Notes: generated by a model not told the origin, from the letters alone. DNA of 64,000 bases from Pleurodeles waltl (GCF_031143425.1 NC_090450.1:219739442-219803441), one strand, 5' to 3'. Numbered from the stretch's first letter, positions 13,630 to 25,497 are shown. Made by a program: numbers and translations.

Positions 13630-14656
13630 GTCAAGGCTTAGGAGTATCCACTATTTCTGAAAGCGGTTAGCACCCAGGGAGACAAGGAGCCAAAACAGCA
13701 GTTTCTCCAAATTAAGAAAGCTATAAACCAGGGTACAGTTACTGATATAAGACTGAGTGATAACCTTGCAGTTGTAGAAGGTGACCTTCAAATGGTAGCC
13801 AGTGGAGGTGGAATGAGATTGAGTAATGCAGTAGCAGAGGGGACCTCCTTGGTCGCTGAGGGTCAGGTCCATTTGCATCAGCATGTGCTGGCAGACAGCA
13901 GTGGAAGTTCCAATTGGCCCTCCGTGCTGCATGCATGAGACTATCCTTGCTAACATCTCTGATTTAATACAGCAGAAGGTGCAGGGGATAGAGAAACTAT
14001 AAGAAAGGCTGACCAAGATTGAACAGCAGATAGAAGTACCAAAAAGACTGCAAAAAGCAGAGCAAAGAATCTCTGACTTGGTGGATAACGTTGGTTGTTT
14101 TGATAAAGTGATGATGGCTGAGCAAAAGAAAATCAGATACTTAGAGAATAAAGTTGAGGAAATGGAAAATCAGACCAAGACGGTCAAACCTTCGATTCAC
14201 TGGGATTCCGGAGAAAAGGCACAAGGCTTGAGCCAGAACATTATTCAGATTATAGATTCTCTCATCAGGTACCATATTTTAGTGGATTCACCAGCGGACT
14301 TGACAGTCATGAGGGCACATAGAGTGCCATTTCAAAGGCCTGTGAATGTGAGATACCCGAGAACAGTCTTGGTCAACTTTTCTGATTATGGTATTAAGGA
14401 GAAGATTTTAAGGGCGGCTTTCAGCGAAAAATCATTTGTCCTATCAGATAACAATCATGTGAGGGTATTCGCAGATTTATCAATCACAGCAGCCCGACGA
14501 CAAAGAGCCTTTCAAGGTTTGGTCAAGGAGTTTAATCTTGTAGAGGCATGGACCTTGCTGTTTCGACAGTCTAAATTGTTGTGCAGAGGCAGCTGCATGT
14601 GTTTTCGAAGGATTGAGGAAGCACAAGTTCTCTTATCTAAAGCTGCTAAGTCCTGA
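13630..14656 (+). pseudogene. L1 ORF1 (plus-strand element), partly open
   Basis: Decayed N-terminal sequence is followed by an open frame from 14078 to 14656 (192 codons). It begins in a coiled coil (KIRYLENKVEEMENQ) and runs into the RNA-binding region, with MRAHRVPF, PRTVLVNFSDY and a RQRAFQ block. These match L1 ORF1 (Transposase_22). The ATG at 14078 is internal to the coiled coil, so the original start lay upstream, where stops now occur near 13938-14000. The product would have bound L1 RNA. It precedes the ORF2 remnant by about 370 bp. Confidence 0.75.
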
Positions 14657-16475
14657 AAAAATGAGAATATTAGGCATGTCCCCTTGAAGTGATTTGACAT
14701 GGTCAGGATGAGTATTTGTGTATATTTTGGGGGTGGTAGAGGTTCAAAGAACGCAGGGTGCAGTAGCAAAACACCAACCATGGCCAGGGATCTTGGAGGG
14801 GGAGGTGGGTCATCCCCGGATCCAAGGATGGGGGCAGGATGGAGAAAGGGAGGTCGGGGAGCAGTGGAAAAGAGCAGGGTAATAAAGTGTTCGGAAATGT
14901 TATGACCTACAAGGAAGACAACTGAGCTTTTGATTGTTAGAGTTGGAATCTGGGGAAAATTTAAATGTACAGATCTGAGTAATGCATGAGAAGAGTGTGG
15001 TGGGATAATAAAAAAAAGAATCATGCAACATGTGAAAATTATTACGTGTAATGTTAATGGTCTAGGAAATACGTGTAAATGTGGGACTCTGATTAAATGT
15101 TTTTTTTTTCAATTTAGCCCTGATGTTATTTATTTACAAGATACACACCTTAAAAGTGACACTTCAAGTCTACTCCTTCTAGGAAGATATACCTAAGCTT
15201 ACAATGCTTCAGCAGGGGCAGCAATGAGGGGCATAGCAACAGTCTTTACAGGCTCAGAGGAATGCAAGTTAAAGAAGTGGTAAGGGATAAAAACCGTAGA
15301 TGGATCTGGGTCACAGCTCTGGAGGGTCAATTTTCTTAATTACTATGGGCCTGGGAATGGGTGATCCGCAGCCATTGCAAAAAATATATCATAAAGCCAT
15401 AGAAGCAAAGGGTGTATTACTTGTGGGGGGGGTTTAAATTGTATTCAAGATATCACAAAGGATGCCTCTAATACTGCAAAAAAATAGCTAAAACCTAAAA
15501 CTTTTAAGGTGTTGACAATAATTAACAGAACTTGACTCTAGTTGATCCCTGGCGGATGAATTATCTGGATGTTTCACAATACACATGATATTCAAGCAGA
15601 TTTAGTTATTGTCTAGATTTTTTTCTTGTTAAACGTTCATTGGAGTAGGACGAGGTTGAAATTCATGCAAATTAATTCGCTGGCCATTCAATAGTGGTTA
15701 TGCATTTAAAGCTTGTTCCATTTCTAAAAACACGACTCAGGTTGTCCTTTGAAAGATCGCTTCTCTCAGATCTGGGTTCTGTTGAAGAGATGAGGAGTTT
15801 TATAAAGGAATTTTTGGAGTTAGATTATAATACTGCTTCTGACTTTGTGGTCTGGGAGGCGTTCAAAGCCACATTTATGGGGGAAATAATTGCATGTAAA
15901 GTAATGTTAAAAAGCTCTGGCTCACTAAAATGTGGTTTCTCCAAGCACAAGTAGATGCAGTAGTGAAAGACTTTATGGCATTTATGGGTAAATCAAGCAC
16001 CATGGCTGAATATTGGGAAACAAGGGATATGCTTGATAAGGCTAAACAAGAGTTAAAGAATTTGTTTCTATTAGAGGAAATTTAGGGAGAGAAGGCCTTT
16101 CAGCAAAAGTTATGCAAGGAATCTCAGTAGATTGGGACATTTTTGACATGATCTACCTAAGTTAAAAAAAAAATAGTCAAATGATGAGCAAGATAATAAA
16201 AAACAGTACTTATGGATGGAAGTTAGAGGAGGGAACAATTATGAAGGTGTTCCTACAGCATTATAAGTCTATATATGAGTAGATTGAGGACGTCCCCCGA
16301 GCTTGGCTGGAGCAGTATTTCGAGACAATTGGGCTGCCTCAATTATCCAGTGCACGAATATCAGCGTTGTCTGAAAAGATTTAGCTGATGGTGATAGTTA
16401 ATGCTGTTAAGGAAATAGCAAACGTGAAGGCCACGGGGGAAGACGGGATACCAGTGGAAGTGTTTAAAATGTACA

Positions 16476-17008
16476 GAGGCCTTTTGCATTTCTTAACGGG
16501 CAGGATCATAATATCTTCCCATTTAGAAATGCAAAACAGCCTTTTCCTAAGTACAAAGGCATTTAGGGAATTGCAAATAGGGATTTCCTATTCACAGTTT
16601 CTTGGAACATATACAAAGCATTTTCTAAATGCAAAATGAGCAATTAGGAACTGCAATTACCATCACCTTCAAGTCAATAGTAACAATGTGCAATTTTTAA
16701 AAAGGCACCCGAAGATGCTTTTTTTAAAGTTCAATAGAGCACACACATGCCCCTTAGGGCATGTGTGTGCTCTGCTTGTGCATCATTATTTTTGGGGTGC
16801 ACCAATGAGGAATTTTTGGCAATAGCCATCTGTGGTTTTGCATTTCCCAAATAGTGATTTCCTAATAGGAAATTGCTATTTGGGAAATGAAAAACCAGCC
16901 CATTGTCTCAAAGGGCATGGGATTTCTTATATACAATTTCCTAATAGCGACTCCTACTATTTAGAAAATTGGCATCTTTGTACATAGCATTTTGCATTTT
17001 CTAAACAG
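16476..17008. mobile_element. Hairpin-bearing insertion inside L1 ORF2
   Basis: This AT-rich block interrupts the reverse-transcriptase reading. Related TTTTGCATTTYCTAA-like motifs lie at both ends and recur inside, several of them in opposite orientation. It contains a near-perfect palindrome at 16737-16774. I read it as a small non-autonomous DNA element or foldback element. Its exact ends and target duplication are not resolved. Confidence 0.45.
16737..16774. repeat. Inverted repeat (17-bp arms)
   Basis: AGAGCACACACATGCCC is followed after a few bases by its reverse complement GGGCATGTGTGTGCTCT. It would fold into a strong hairpin in the middle of the insertion. Confidence 0.8.
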
Positions 17009-19154
17009 CGATCAGAAAGTGGCAATTTTAATGATGGATTTGGAGAAAGCATTTGATCTAGTGAATTGGTAGGCCCTGTTTTTTATTTTGGAAAAGTTTG
17101 GGATCCCAATCTAAGTTGTGGAGATGATGAAGACTTCTCCGAGGGGGGCAGAAGCAAAGGTTATTGTTAATTGTAAAGAGGGAGGGAGAGTTAGGATTAA
17201 TCGTGACATCCATCAGGAGTGCTCTTTAACCCCAATTCTTTTTACATTTTTTGATCGAAACATTAGCAATTAAGATTAGGAACAATAATAGGATCCTCCC
17301 CCTCGTAGGTGGAATGTCAAAAATAAAAAGGTTTGCTGTTGACATTATACACGATCTAATGGTAAAGAGGGAGAATATATAGTGGTTGATTGATGAGATT
17401 AAGGGATTTTAGCGCCATGGGAGGGTATAAAATCAACGAGGCCAAAACAGAATTTCTATTATTGAATGCATCAAGAATGGATATCCCTTGTACCCTATAA
17501 GCTTTACCTCAGCGCCCTATACGTTATCTAGGAATTTATGTGACTAATAATTTCAGCAAACTCTTCCAATTAAACAACAGAGGAACTTTCAACATGATTG
17601 AAATGTTACTAGAAACTTGGACTCTGCTATCCCTTACAGTGATTGCGTGTGTTGCTTTAATTGAATTGTCAATATTGCCACTGTTAGTTTTTCTTTTTAT
17701 AAATCTCCCACTTTGGGTCCCTACTGCATTTTGTAACGATCTTGATAGCATGTTCCAGAAATGTATATGGAACAACAAAAAATTCAGGGTGAAGAAAGCG
17801 GTTTTGGAATTAGAGGTTGAACAGGGTGGGTTGACGTTATCAAATTTAGGGACTTATTATCAGGCAGCTCTTCTAGATAGCTTGAATCAGCTTTTAGTGT
17901 CGGCAGCAGGGGAGGGGGAGGTTGCTTTTTGCTGAACCAAATGCTTATGAAAGCAAGATTAAATTACCGGTATTTTTGAAGATGTCAAAGTTGCCGAAAC
18001 AAAAAGAGGTGTAAAACTATTAGAGGGTCAGAACATCATCTCGTCTCCAGATGTTTTCCAAGATCTGGGCAGTTAAACTTATTTGGGGATTGGCAGTTTC
18101 AAACTTAAGGGTGCGGGCAATGGGAGGGCAAGGGGTTTAGCAAGTTAGGCCATTTTGATGTGGGTTCTAACTTAACAACAACTCAAGTGATTCAGCGCTT
18201 TTTCAGTGTGATAGTTTGGGCTTCCAACTTAGCTTTAGACAAATAAGAAGTTTTTTAATGGCAAACTATCAGGTGATGAAGGTGGAAACTAGCTTTTTGG
18301 TAAAACTGTTTTGGGAATATAAACTCTTTGGAGTAAGAAACTGGTATGACAATTGTGAAAAAATTCCAGTCAAACAGTGGTATCAGATTTTTGAAGTCAG
18401 ATTATAATGAGAGACAGGATGTAAGGTTTCGACCGGTGAATGGCAGTATATTTGCAAGTTAGGACATAAGTCATTACGGGCAACTAATTATAAGAGGATG
18501 GCATTTTTTTCCAGGTGGCTCGATTATTATTCGCCATTGCGATTACATAAAATAAATCAAAGCTATCCGAACCAGTGCTTTCTTTATGACGCTATAGGAG
18601 GAGGCGATTGGGGACACATCTTTTTTATGTGTCCTAAACTACACAGGCTTTGGGTCAAGGTATTCCAAGAAATTGTCAAAATCATACAGGTTGTCCTACA
18701 CCAATTCTGGCCTTATTTGGTTCCTCTCCTGCTTTGAGAAATATTGGTAAAAAGCTCCAACGATATGAATCAATTGCTACAGCAGTTGCACGTTCTCTTA
18801 CATTGCAAAATTGGAGATCAAGTCATGTCCCTACTTTAGAGTTATGGCAAGAGAAAATGTGCAGGACCCAAATGTTAGAGGAAGCCTATGCTAGAAGATT
18901 GGGGACTCCTTCGAGGATCCTGGCAACATGGGGGGGGTGTAGATAATAGTACTAGCTTCTTTAACAGGTTATTAAACATTGTTATATTATATGCATGTTG
19001 ATCTGTGGTAACAATGGAGATTGAGGAAAAAAGGGAATTCTGGCATAAGCACTCCATCAGCATAAGCACTTTGAATTACAAAACAATCTGATTTGATAGG
19101 ATGTTTTATAGTATATCTATTCTGTATCTATTTTACTCTATTCCTGGTGATATT

Positions 19155-19330
19155 CACGCCCAGTTATCCAAGCAGTGAGGCCTCAACCCTGTATCACACC
19201 AGAGCCTATGTGTACCATCTGTGTCACGTCCAGCGGTCCAAGCGAACAACTCTCAAGGTTGAGGTGCTGGCCCTATATAACACCCAGGGCCTATGCACAT
19301 CACCTGTGTCACGCCCAGCGGTACAAGTGA
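19155..19330 (+). repeat. Short imperfect tandem repeat
   Basis: About two and a half copies of a 70-85 bp unit start CACGYCCAG at 19155, 19225 and 19310. Each full unit has a 'CCT..AT.ACAC' middle and a 'GCCTATG' block. It is in the presumed 3' UTR of the L1. Confidence 0.6.
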
Positions 19331-19548
19331 CAAACAACATTTCCCTTTCCTAGCATGCTGACTATCAGAAAAAGGTGACTTTTGCACGAACGTCTCAAAG
19401 GCCGCCCTGTGCCTACTCAGTAGGGGCAGTTTGATAAGTATAATTGCACTTATTTGCCTTTATCCTGTCCATTGGCACATTATTACAAGTTAAAAGTTTA
19501 TTGATATAAAAGTATGTACTTTGTGGTTAGGGAGCAGCTGAGAATGTA

Positions 19549-19562
19549 TGGTATATATATAT

Positions 19563-19601
<39 letters not shown>

Positions 19602-19602
19602 A
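19549..19602. repeat. (TA)n microsatellite, left part
   Basis: Almost uninterrupted alternating T and A directly before the LTR-like insertion. The same repeat resumes on the other side of it. Confidence 0.9.
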
Positions 19603-19608
19603 CACATA

Positions 19609-22343
19609 TGTTGGACCTGGCCCTTTTTGCAGGGTCAGCCACAATTTTTTTGCCTCCATCCTCCTATTTTTTTGTGGCCTGTTTTTGTTGGCAATATGAC
19701 TCTCTGCACTTTATCACTGCTAACCAAAGCCAAAGTTCATATGCTCTCGGTGTAAATTGTATTGCTGATTGGTTTATTTCTCATTTGCATATTTGAATCA
19801 ATAGTAAGTCCCTACTAAAGTGCACTAGAGGTGCCCAGGGCCTGTAAATCAAATGCTACTGGTGGTCCTGTAGCACTGATTGTGCCACCCACATGACTAG
19901 CCCTGTAAACGTGGCTCAGACCTGCCAATACAATGTCTGTGTGTACAGTGTCAAACTGCCTATTCAACTTGGCAAGTGTACCAACTTGCCAGGCGGCCTA
20001 AACCTTCCCTTTTTATACATGTAAGGCACCCCTAAGGTAGGCCATGGGCAGGGTGCAGTGTATGTTAAAGGTGGGACATGTACTGAGGTGTTTTATATGT
20101 CCTAGCATTGAAATACTGAAAAATCGAGTTTTCACTGTTGCAAGGCCTATCTCTCTCATAGGTTAACATGGGGACTGCCTTTAAATGTTATGAAAGCGCA
20201 GATTCCCTTTGGGAGCTGTTAGACTTTTTCATTCTTCGCGTGGTCTCTCCTAACGTTTCGTCTCTGTTCCCTGGGTTGTTCATGTGTGCTGCACTCTGTT
20301 TTTGCTGTTTTTGTTGCTCTGGGCACTTTACCACTGCTATCCAGTGCTAAAGTGCAAGTGCTCCTGTATAAAATTTGTATGTAATTATCTTTCCATGACT
20401 GGCATATTTGATTTACTGGTAAGTCCCTAGTACAGTGCACTAGAGGTGCCCAGAGCCTGTAAGTCAAATGCTACAAGTGGGCCTGCAGCACTAGTTGTGC
20501 CACCCACATTAGTAGCCCTGTAAACATGGCTCAGACCTGCTACTGTAGTGTCTGTGTTTGCAGATTTTAACTGCCAATTCGACTTGGCAAGTGTACCCAC
20601 CTGCCAGGCCTAAACCTTCCCTTTTCTTACATGTAAGACACCCCTAAGGTAGGCCCTAGGTAGCCCCCATGGGCAGGGTGCAGTGTATGTTTATGGTAGG
20701 ACATATACTAATGTGTTTTAAATGTCCTGACAGTGAAATACTACCAAATACGTTTTTCACTTTTGCAAGGCCTATCTGTCTCGTAGGTTAATATGGGGGC
20801 TATCTTTAAATGTGATTAAAGTGAAGATTCCCTTTGGGAGCAGATAGACATGTGGAGTTTGGGGTCTCCGAGATCACAATTAAAAAATACATCTGTTAAT
20901 AAAGTTGGTTTCAAGATTGTGTGTTTGAAAATGATACTTTTAGAAAGCAGGGTCAGTTTGACAGATGGGCTGTTTGCACCTCTCTCTAGACAGTGACACA
21001 AAGGGAGCTAGGGTATAGCCTGCATATCCTGATGAGCCACCTGTGCTAGGAGGGAGGGGAGGAGTGGTCACTTACACCTGAAAGGGCTGTGCCTGCCCTC
21101 ACACAATGTAGTCTCCAACCCCCTGGTGTGTGTCTGGGGCCTTGCCTGGGCAAAGCAGGATCTTGAAAACAACAGAGACTTCTCTTTGAAGTAGGCCTAT
21201 TTCAAAGGCAGAAAGGGGCATAAGAAGAGGACCCAAACCCCCTGCAAATCAGATTACTTCTCAAACCAAGAGCAACTTCTGCCCAGGAGACGAGCTGGAG
21301 AAGCTGGAGGAGGAGTACTCTGCCCCTTTGCCTTTGACTGTGCTTTGCTGGGTTGGCCTGCAGTAGCTGCTTCTTCCTGAGAGAGGACAAAGACTGACAT
21401 TTGTGTGACTTCCCACTGGTGAAGAATCTCCAAAGGCTTGAACTGAGTTTGCCTCCTGTTGTTGAAGTCTCAGGGACATCAAAGACTTCTCTCTGCCAGC
21501 ACCAGGACTGTCTGCTGAGAGTCCTGCCCTGCCGAGTGGTGCCCTAACCTGTCTCTGGGGCCTTGAAAAGTGAAGCTGGTGGAATAGGCCAGAAATCCAC
21601 GCTAAGACCTCAGTGCGGGGAAACTTTCAACGCACTACCCGCCCTACTGCTGATAAACGATGCACCACCGGCCTTATGGCTAAAATCGATGCTCCCCCTG
21701 CATCGCGGCTGGAAGATGGATGCAACGTGGCTGGAGAAATGATGTGCTACACCCACAGCGGCTGCTGTTAATGAAGCAAGCCCACAAGCAGCGCGGTTTC
21801 TTGACACTGTGCGACCGGATTTCAACGCAACATCGCTCGGTGTGGAAAATCAATGCAAAGCCTGCCCGGATCTGAGGTACCCTTCCAGGATCGATGCATC
21901 GCCGTCTTGCAGGAGACAAGAAATGACACATGCCGACCCGACCCGACCGCTGGCCTTTTTCGATACACGCTCACCCATGCAGCTTTATTTTGATGCTACC
22001 GAGGTACTTTTGTGCAATGACAGCATTCTCCCTGTTTTCTAAGGATGAAGACTTATGTATGTTGGATTTCTGTCGTTTTGGTCTTGTTTTGATTAGAAAA
22101 TTGTTACCTATTTTCCTAAACCTATGGTGTGTCATTTTGTAGTGTTTTCACTGGGTTACTGTGTGTGTTGGTACAAATACTTTACACATTTCTTCTGAAG
22201 ATAAGCCTGTCTACTCGGGGCAAGCTACCAAGGGGGTGAGCGGGGGTTAACTGAGGGCAATTCTCCTTTACCCTGACTAGAGTGAGGGTCCTTGCTTGGA
22301 CAGGGGGTCATCTGACTGCCAACCAAAGACCCCATTTCTGACA
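19609..22343 (+). mobile_element. Long LTR-like element (2735 bp) in a TA microsatellite
   Basis: It starts TGTTGGACCTGG and ends CCCATTTCTGACA, so it has TG...CA termini with short inverted ends (TGTYRGAAAT type). The flanking 5-mers ACATA (19604-19608) and ATATA (22344-22348) differ at one base and both lie in TA-repeat sequence. No gag, pol or env motif is present, so solo LTR fits best. It carries GC-rich stretches with many CG dinucleotides near 21600-21960 and a duplicated internal segment (19803-20220 and 20420-20830). I recognise the family from memory as a common newt repeat. Confidence 0.6.
19803..20830 (+). repeat. Internal tandem duplication of about 620 bp within the LTR-like element
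   Basis: The phrase 'AGTAAGTCCCTA' through 'CATGGCTCAGACCTGC' occurs at 19803-19925 and again, slightly diverged, at about 20420-20540. Both copies continue in parallel to the 'GATTCCCTTTGGGAGC' block at 20200 and 20827. The offset is 617 at the start and about 628 at the end. Confidence 0.75.
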
Positions 22344-22371
22344 ATATACATATATATATATATATATATAT
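22344..22371. repeat. (TA)n microsatellite, right part
   Basis: Continuation of the TA repeat after the LTR-like element. Confidence 0.85.
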
Positions 22372-22663
22372 CTTGTGTATTTAGATGTCTATGTAAGATG
22401 TCTTGTTTTAGGCATGTATATGAAATTTATACGAAATGTATTCTTGTGTTATTCTTTATCCTGCTCAGCAAAAATAAAATTTAAAAAACTGATACGGGTA
22501 ACAGAGACCTTCTATCCAAAGCCAGTGGCTGTTCAGTAGGCACCTGTTTGCCTCTCTGCATGCAGGACTGTATTGTGGCACTTTTGACCCATCTCCAATG
22601 TCATATAGACTAACAAGTATGACCTATGTGATATTCGCTTTGTATCCAATAAATACATTCTAT

Positions 22664-23078
22664 GGCCCAGATTTATGAGGGCCTAGCACCATTCCAACGC
22701 CACATTTTTTTATGCAAATGTGGTGTTAGAAGGCCAAAAACGCTGCACCATATTTACAAAGTGGCGTAATGCTTGCAATTCACCACTTTTAAATCCCTTG
22801 CACCACATTTTGCCTGTGCCAGAGCTTACATTAAAAAGAGGCTCCCATTGTTTTTAATTGGCATCTGGGTGCTTTGCAGGATTAGCGCCAACATTTTTAA
22901 TGCTAATCCTGCAAAGCGCCGGACTAGCATAAAAAATCATGACGCTAGTCCCCCTGACTACCCCCATGGTGCGCCATATTTTAAATACAGCACACACATG
23001 GTGGCATTAGGGGGGCGCTAAGCGACACAAGAAAAGTGGCGCTGCAGTAGGTGCGGTGCTACTTTTCATAAATCTGCC
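22664..23078. mobile_element. Harbinger-type MITE (415 bp)
   Basis: Terminal inverted repeats GGCCCAGATTTATGA (left) and, read inward from the right, GGCAGATTTATGA. It is flanked by the 3-bp duplication TAT (22661-22663 and 23079-23081). It has no coding capacity. The ends resemble the left end of the large element H2 (GGGCCAGATTTATA), so it is probably a non-autonomous relative of that family. An internal inverted pair (GCTTTGCAGGATTAGCG with GCTAATCCTGCAAAGCG, near 22871-22919) would form a hairpin. Confidence 0.75.
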
Positions 23079-23237
23079 TATATGTTTATTCTTTGTAACC
23101 TAATTCTGTTATACATGACAATGTGCTTTTTAATGCAATTGTGAATTTCGTCTAAGCATTTTAATGAATAAAAAAACTGAATGCTGACTTTTACCGATAT
23201 TAATCCCGTACTGTACTATAAGTGTGTTTTGCACCAC

Positions 23238-23345
23238 ATTGTAAATATGGCGTGGGGGAATGGCCACCTTAAATCCGCCTTAGTGTCATAAAAATGCCAC
23301 TAAGGCAGCATTAAGGTGGCACTATAGGCTTGTAAATCTGCCCCT
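23238..23345. mobile_element. Fragment of a second MITE
   Basis: It ends in TTGTAAATCTGCCCC, like a MITE terminus. It contains an internal inverted pair around GCCACCTTAA / TTAAGGTGGC. The left terminus (GTAAATATGGCG) is not a clean match, so only a fragment is claimed. Confidence 0.45.
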
Positions 23346-24171
23346 AAATCTCCACATGGATATTTCTTATGGTACAGAGTAAGTGCAAAAGTTGAATGTA
23401 TGCCCATTTCCTCCACTCTGCAGGGACTCATATGGTGTACTCCTGAACTATGAGGGCCAAGAGGGACCTACCAGGTGTGACTAACATCTTGGCACAAAGA
23501 CACGTCTGAACACAGGATTCAGATAGGAGGTACTGAAGTCTGCAGGGATGTATACATGGAAGGGTGCCACGTAGGCTCTCCTAAATCAAATCAGCCACTG
23601 ACAGGTGGGACAGCAATTCTTTTGCATCTAATCATGGCAGCAGACAGGCAGAGTCAGAGGACTGTTTCACCACTATGGTGGTGCCAAACAAATTGTTACA
23701 GTCTTGCAAATTGCCCATTCTATGATCCCCCTAATAAACAAAATGAGAGCAGAGACGTCCAGGAAAGCAGTGCAGCCAGGCTGAGCCCATTTGACTCACT
23801 GGCTGCCCAGCAAAATTAAATGCAAGATCTCCTGATACTTAAAGATATGACTTGATTCCAGTACCCAGCAAACACTGTCTCAAATTAGGAATCGATTGCT
23901 AACCTTGTACTCACACAATGCAAATTACAGATAGGGATGCATAGGTGTCTGTGGCCACTTTTGTAATACCAAATGGACCTACAAGTGCAAGACTGTCCAC
24001 ATGCACCTATTGTCCTCCTGACTCCATTTACAACGCAGCCTGGTGTTTTCTTACCTCGATTAACTTAAAGACGTTTTAGCCATGTCAATACATTGTGTAA
24101 TTCCATTCTATTTCTATTTGACGCCTAACTCATATAAAGTTTGATGAAACACCTTTCCCTTAAAAACCCTT
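23346..24171. other. Unassigned sequence left of H2
   Basis: No gene or repeat recognised. It ends with CTT at 24169-24171, the proposed target site of the large Harbinger element. Confidence 0.4.
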
Positions 24172-24300
24172 GGGCCAGATTTATAGTTTTTGTCGCTAAA
24201 GTGCGCTAACGCAGTTTAGCGTCAAAAGGTTAGTGCTGACTAATGCCATTTTTTAACACCACTCGGGTGTCAAATTTACAATTTGACGCTATGTGGCGCT
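24172..24300 (+). repeat. H2 left terminal region
   Basis: Terminal repeat followed by GCGCTAACGCAGTTTAGCG, a palindrome-like motif also present in MITE H4 near its right end (53480-53515). Confidence 0.75.
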
Positions 24301-24494
24301 GAAAATGTTTGGAGTCATTTTTTCCGACGTTAACCATTGCACCTTGTTGTGAGGCAAAGTGACGCTAACGGAGGAAAAATGACTCTAATCTGGTTTACGA
24401 CATGTAAATACGTTGCAAAATGGAAATGCAACATTTTTGCCCACAGTAGTGCCAAAAAGAGACGCTAACGGATAGAACAGTGCAAAGGAGCCCC

Positions 24495-24601
24495 AAAATG
24501 CATGTAGGAAGTCAGGAGAGACCCTAAGAAGACCCCATTCAACCAGGCACCAGCCAGGAGGACACAGACAAGACCCAGGGGAGGGAGAAGAAAAAGATAA
24601 A
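24495..24601 (+). pseudogene. H2 Myb/SANT-like gene, exon 1, 5' part
   Basis: The frame from the ATG near 24499 reads into a charged stretch (TSQEDTDKTQ, REKKKIK) with one in-frame stop near 24525. At 24601 it is cut by H1. If H1 and one AAA target copy are removed, the frame runs on without a shift into TEEHEIVVREV at 34213. This is therefore the N-terminal part of the gene continued at 34198. It would encode the DNA-binding partner of H2's transposase. Confidence 0.65.
24599..24601. repeat. H1 target-site duplication AAA, left
   Basis: AAA precedes the GGGGGTCATTC terminus and AAA follows the other terminus at 34195-34197. Three bases is the Harbinger target length. Confidence 0.65.
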
Positions 24602-24790
24602 GGGGGTCATTCCAACCATGGCGGTCGGTGTTAAAGCGGCGGCCAACCCGCCAACAGGCAGGCGGTAAAAAAAATTGAATTCTGACCCTGGCGGGAACCG
24701 CCAACACAGCCCGCCACTTTAACACTCCGACCGCCACGGCGGGAGAAACAAACAGCGCGGTGGTCACCGCCAACAGACAGGCGGCAGACA
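24602..24790 (+). repeat. H1 left terminal and subterminal repeat zone
   Basis: Terminal inverted repeat followed by many GGCGGT/ACCGCC hexamers. The same hexamer dominates the right end (33904-34190) and an internal site next to gene A (30230-30350). In Harbinger elements such repeats are likely bound by the transposase or its Myb partner; binding here is inferred. Confidence 0.7.
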
Positions 24791-24929
24791 ATGTACCGCC
24801 CACACTATCACGACCCACCAATCCACCACCTTTTCCGGGGCGGGAGCCCCACCGATAAAAACACGGCGGAAACAGACTACGAACGGGAAAACGCTCACCT
24901 CTATACACTCCACGAGGAATCTGGACAGC

Positions 24930-25012
24930 ATGGAACCCGAATTAAACATCCTACCAGCTATTGTCTACCTGCTCCTCTACCAGGAGCACGAACGCCGGCG
25001 CAGACGACAACG
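24930..25012 (+). CDS. H1 DDE transposase, exon 1
   Basis: The ATG at 24930 opens 27 codons (MEPELNILP, then LLLYQEHERRRRRRQ) plus two bases, followed by a canonical donor, CG|GTGAGT. The arginine-rich tract just before the junction resembles the N-terminus of many Harbinger transposases. The two left-over bases complete an Arg codon with the first base after the acceptor at 30571-30572, and the frame then joins the transposase body. In H3 the homologous exon (46348-46430) has the same length, ATG, basic tract and donor. This cross-element conservation is the main evidence that it is a true coding exon. It lies 328 bp inside the left terminus. Confidence 0.75.
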
Positions 25013-25084
25013 GTGAGTACTGCACCTACGACACAGTAGAGGGGGGAGGAGAAAAGGTTACGGGAACACACATACGCAACTATC

Positions 25085-25107
25085 CCCCCCCCCACCCCCC
25101 CCCCCAA
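25085..25107. repeat. Poly-C tract
   Basis: C runs interrupted by a single A and flanked by A-rich sequence. On the minus strand it is a long G run with quadruplex potential. Confidence 0.8.
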
Positions 25108-25497
25108 ATCCCTACACACCAATGCAGAGCAACAAGTCAGAGTGACCCCCCCAAACACCCCGGAATAATGCAAAGACAAAATAAATTGATCATTAAAATT
25201 GAAGTATACTATAGCATATTTGAAGTTAAGTGAAATATGAAATATCTAAATAAAATATATTACAACATGAACAATATATACATAGCCCAAAAGTCCGGCA
25301 CATATTGGCTACCTTCCATTGTTCGTGGGCCAATGTGCATAAACACATGGGCAAAGCCCACACACGAGACCCGATTCCATTGGAGAGAACACTGCTGGGG
25401 CATCAGATAATAAAACTACAGGCACCTCAGGGGGAAGGGAAGGGGGGGCACCTCAGCCACATGAGTCCACAACGCCAGATCCACGAGGGGCCTCCAT

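Larger units (their letters stand above)
15023..18946 (+). pseudogene. L1 ORF2 (plus-strand element), decayed and interrupted
   Basis: The endonuclease start is visible at 15023-15190 (ITCNVNGLG, then DVIYLQDTHLK). The RT region resumes at 17030 with MMDLEKAFDLVNW and a later CSLTPILFTFF block. Downstream parts include LSILPLLVFLF, a CIWNNK block and LEVEQGGLTLSNL at 17640-17870. A GHIFFMCPK block follows at 18614, near the C-terminus. Many stops and shifts break the frame. A 0.5-kb insertion (about 16476-17008) separates the MYRG block from the LEKAFD block. Endonuclease and RT functions are known for the family; this copy is dead. Confidence 0.8.
12772..22487 (+). mobile_element. L1 retrotransposon, plus strand, interrupted
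   Basis: Order: 5' UTR monomers (12837-13130), ORF1 remnant (about 13630-14656), ORF2 remnant (15023-18946), 3' UTR with a TA microsatellite. The 3' UTR is then interrupted by the LTR-like element 19609-22343. It resumes with the microsatellite and ends in CAAAAATAAAATTTAAAAAA at 22468-22488. A possible 7-bp target duplication ACTGATA lies at 12765-12771 and 22488-22494. Without the insertions the element is about 6.4 kb, a normal L1 length. The link between the two halves of the 3' UTR is inferred from the microsatellite on both sides and the terminal A-rich tail, so the right end is less certain than the coding part. Confidence 0.6.

Noticed and set aside
19548..19796. Small frame starting in the TA repeat (alternating Tyr/Ile)
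   Set aside because: Microsatellite translation.
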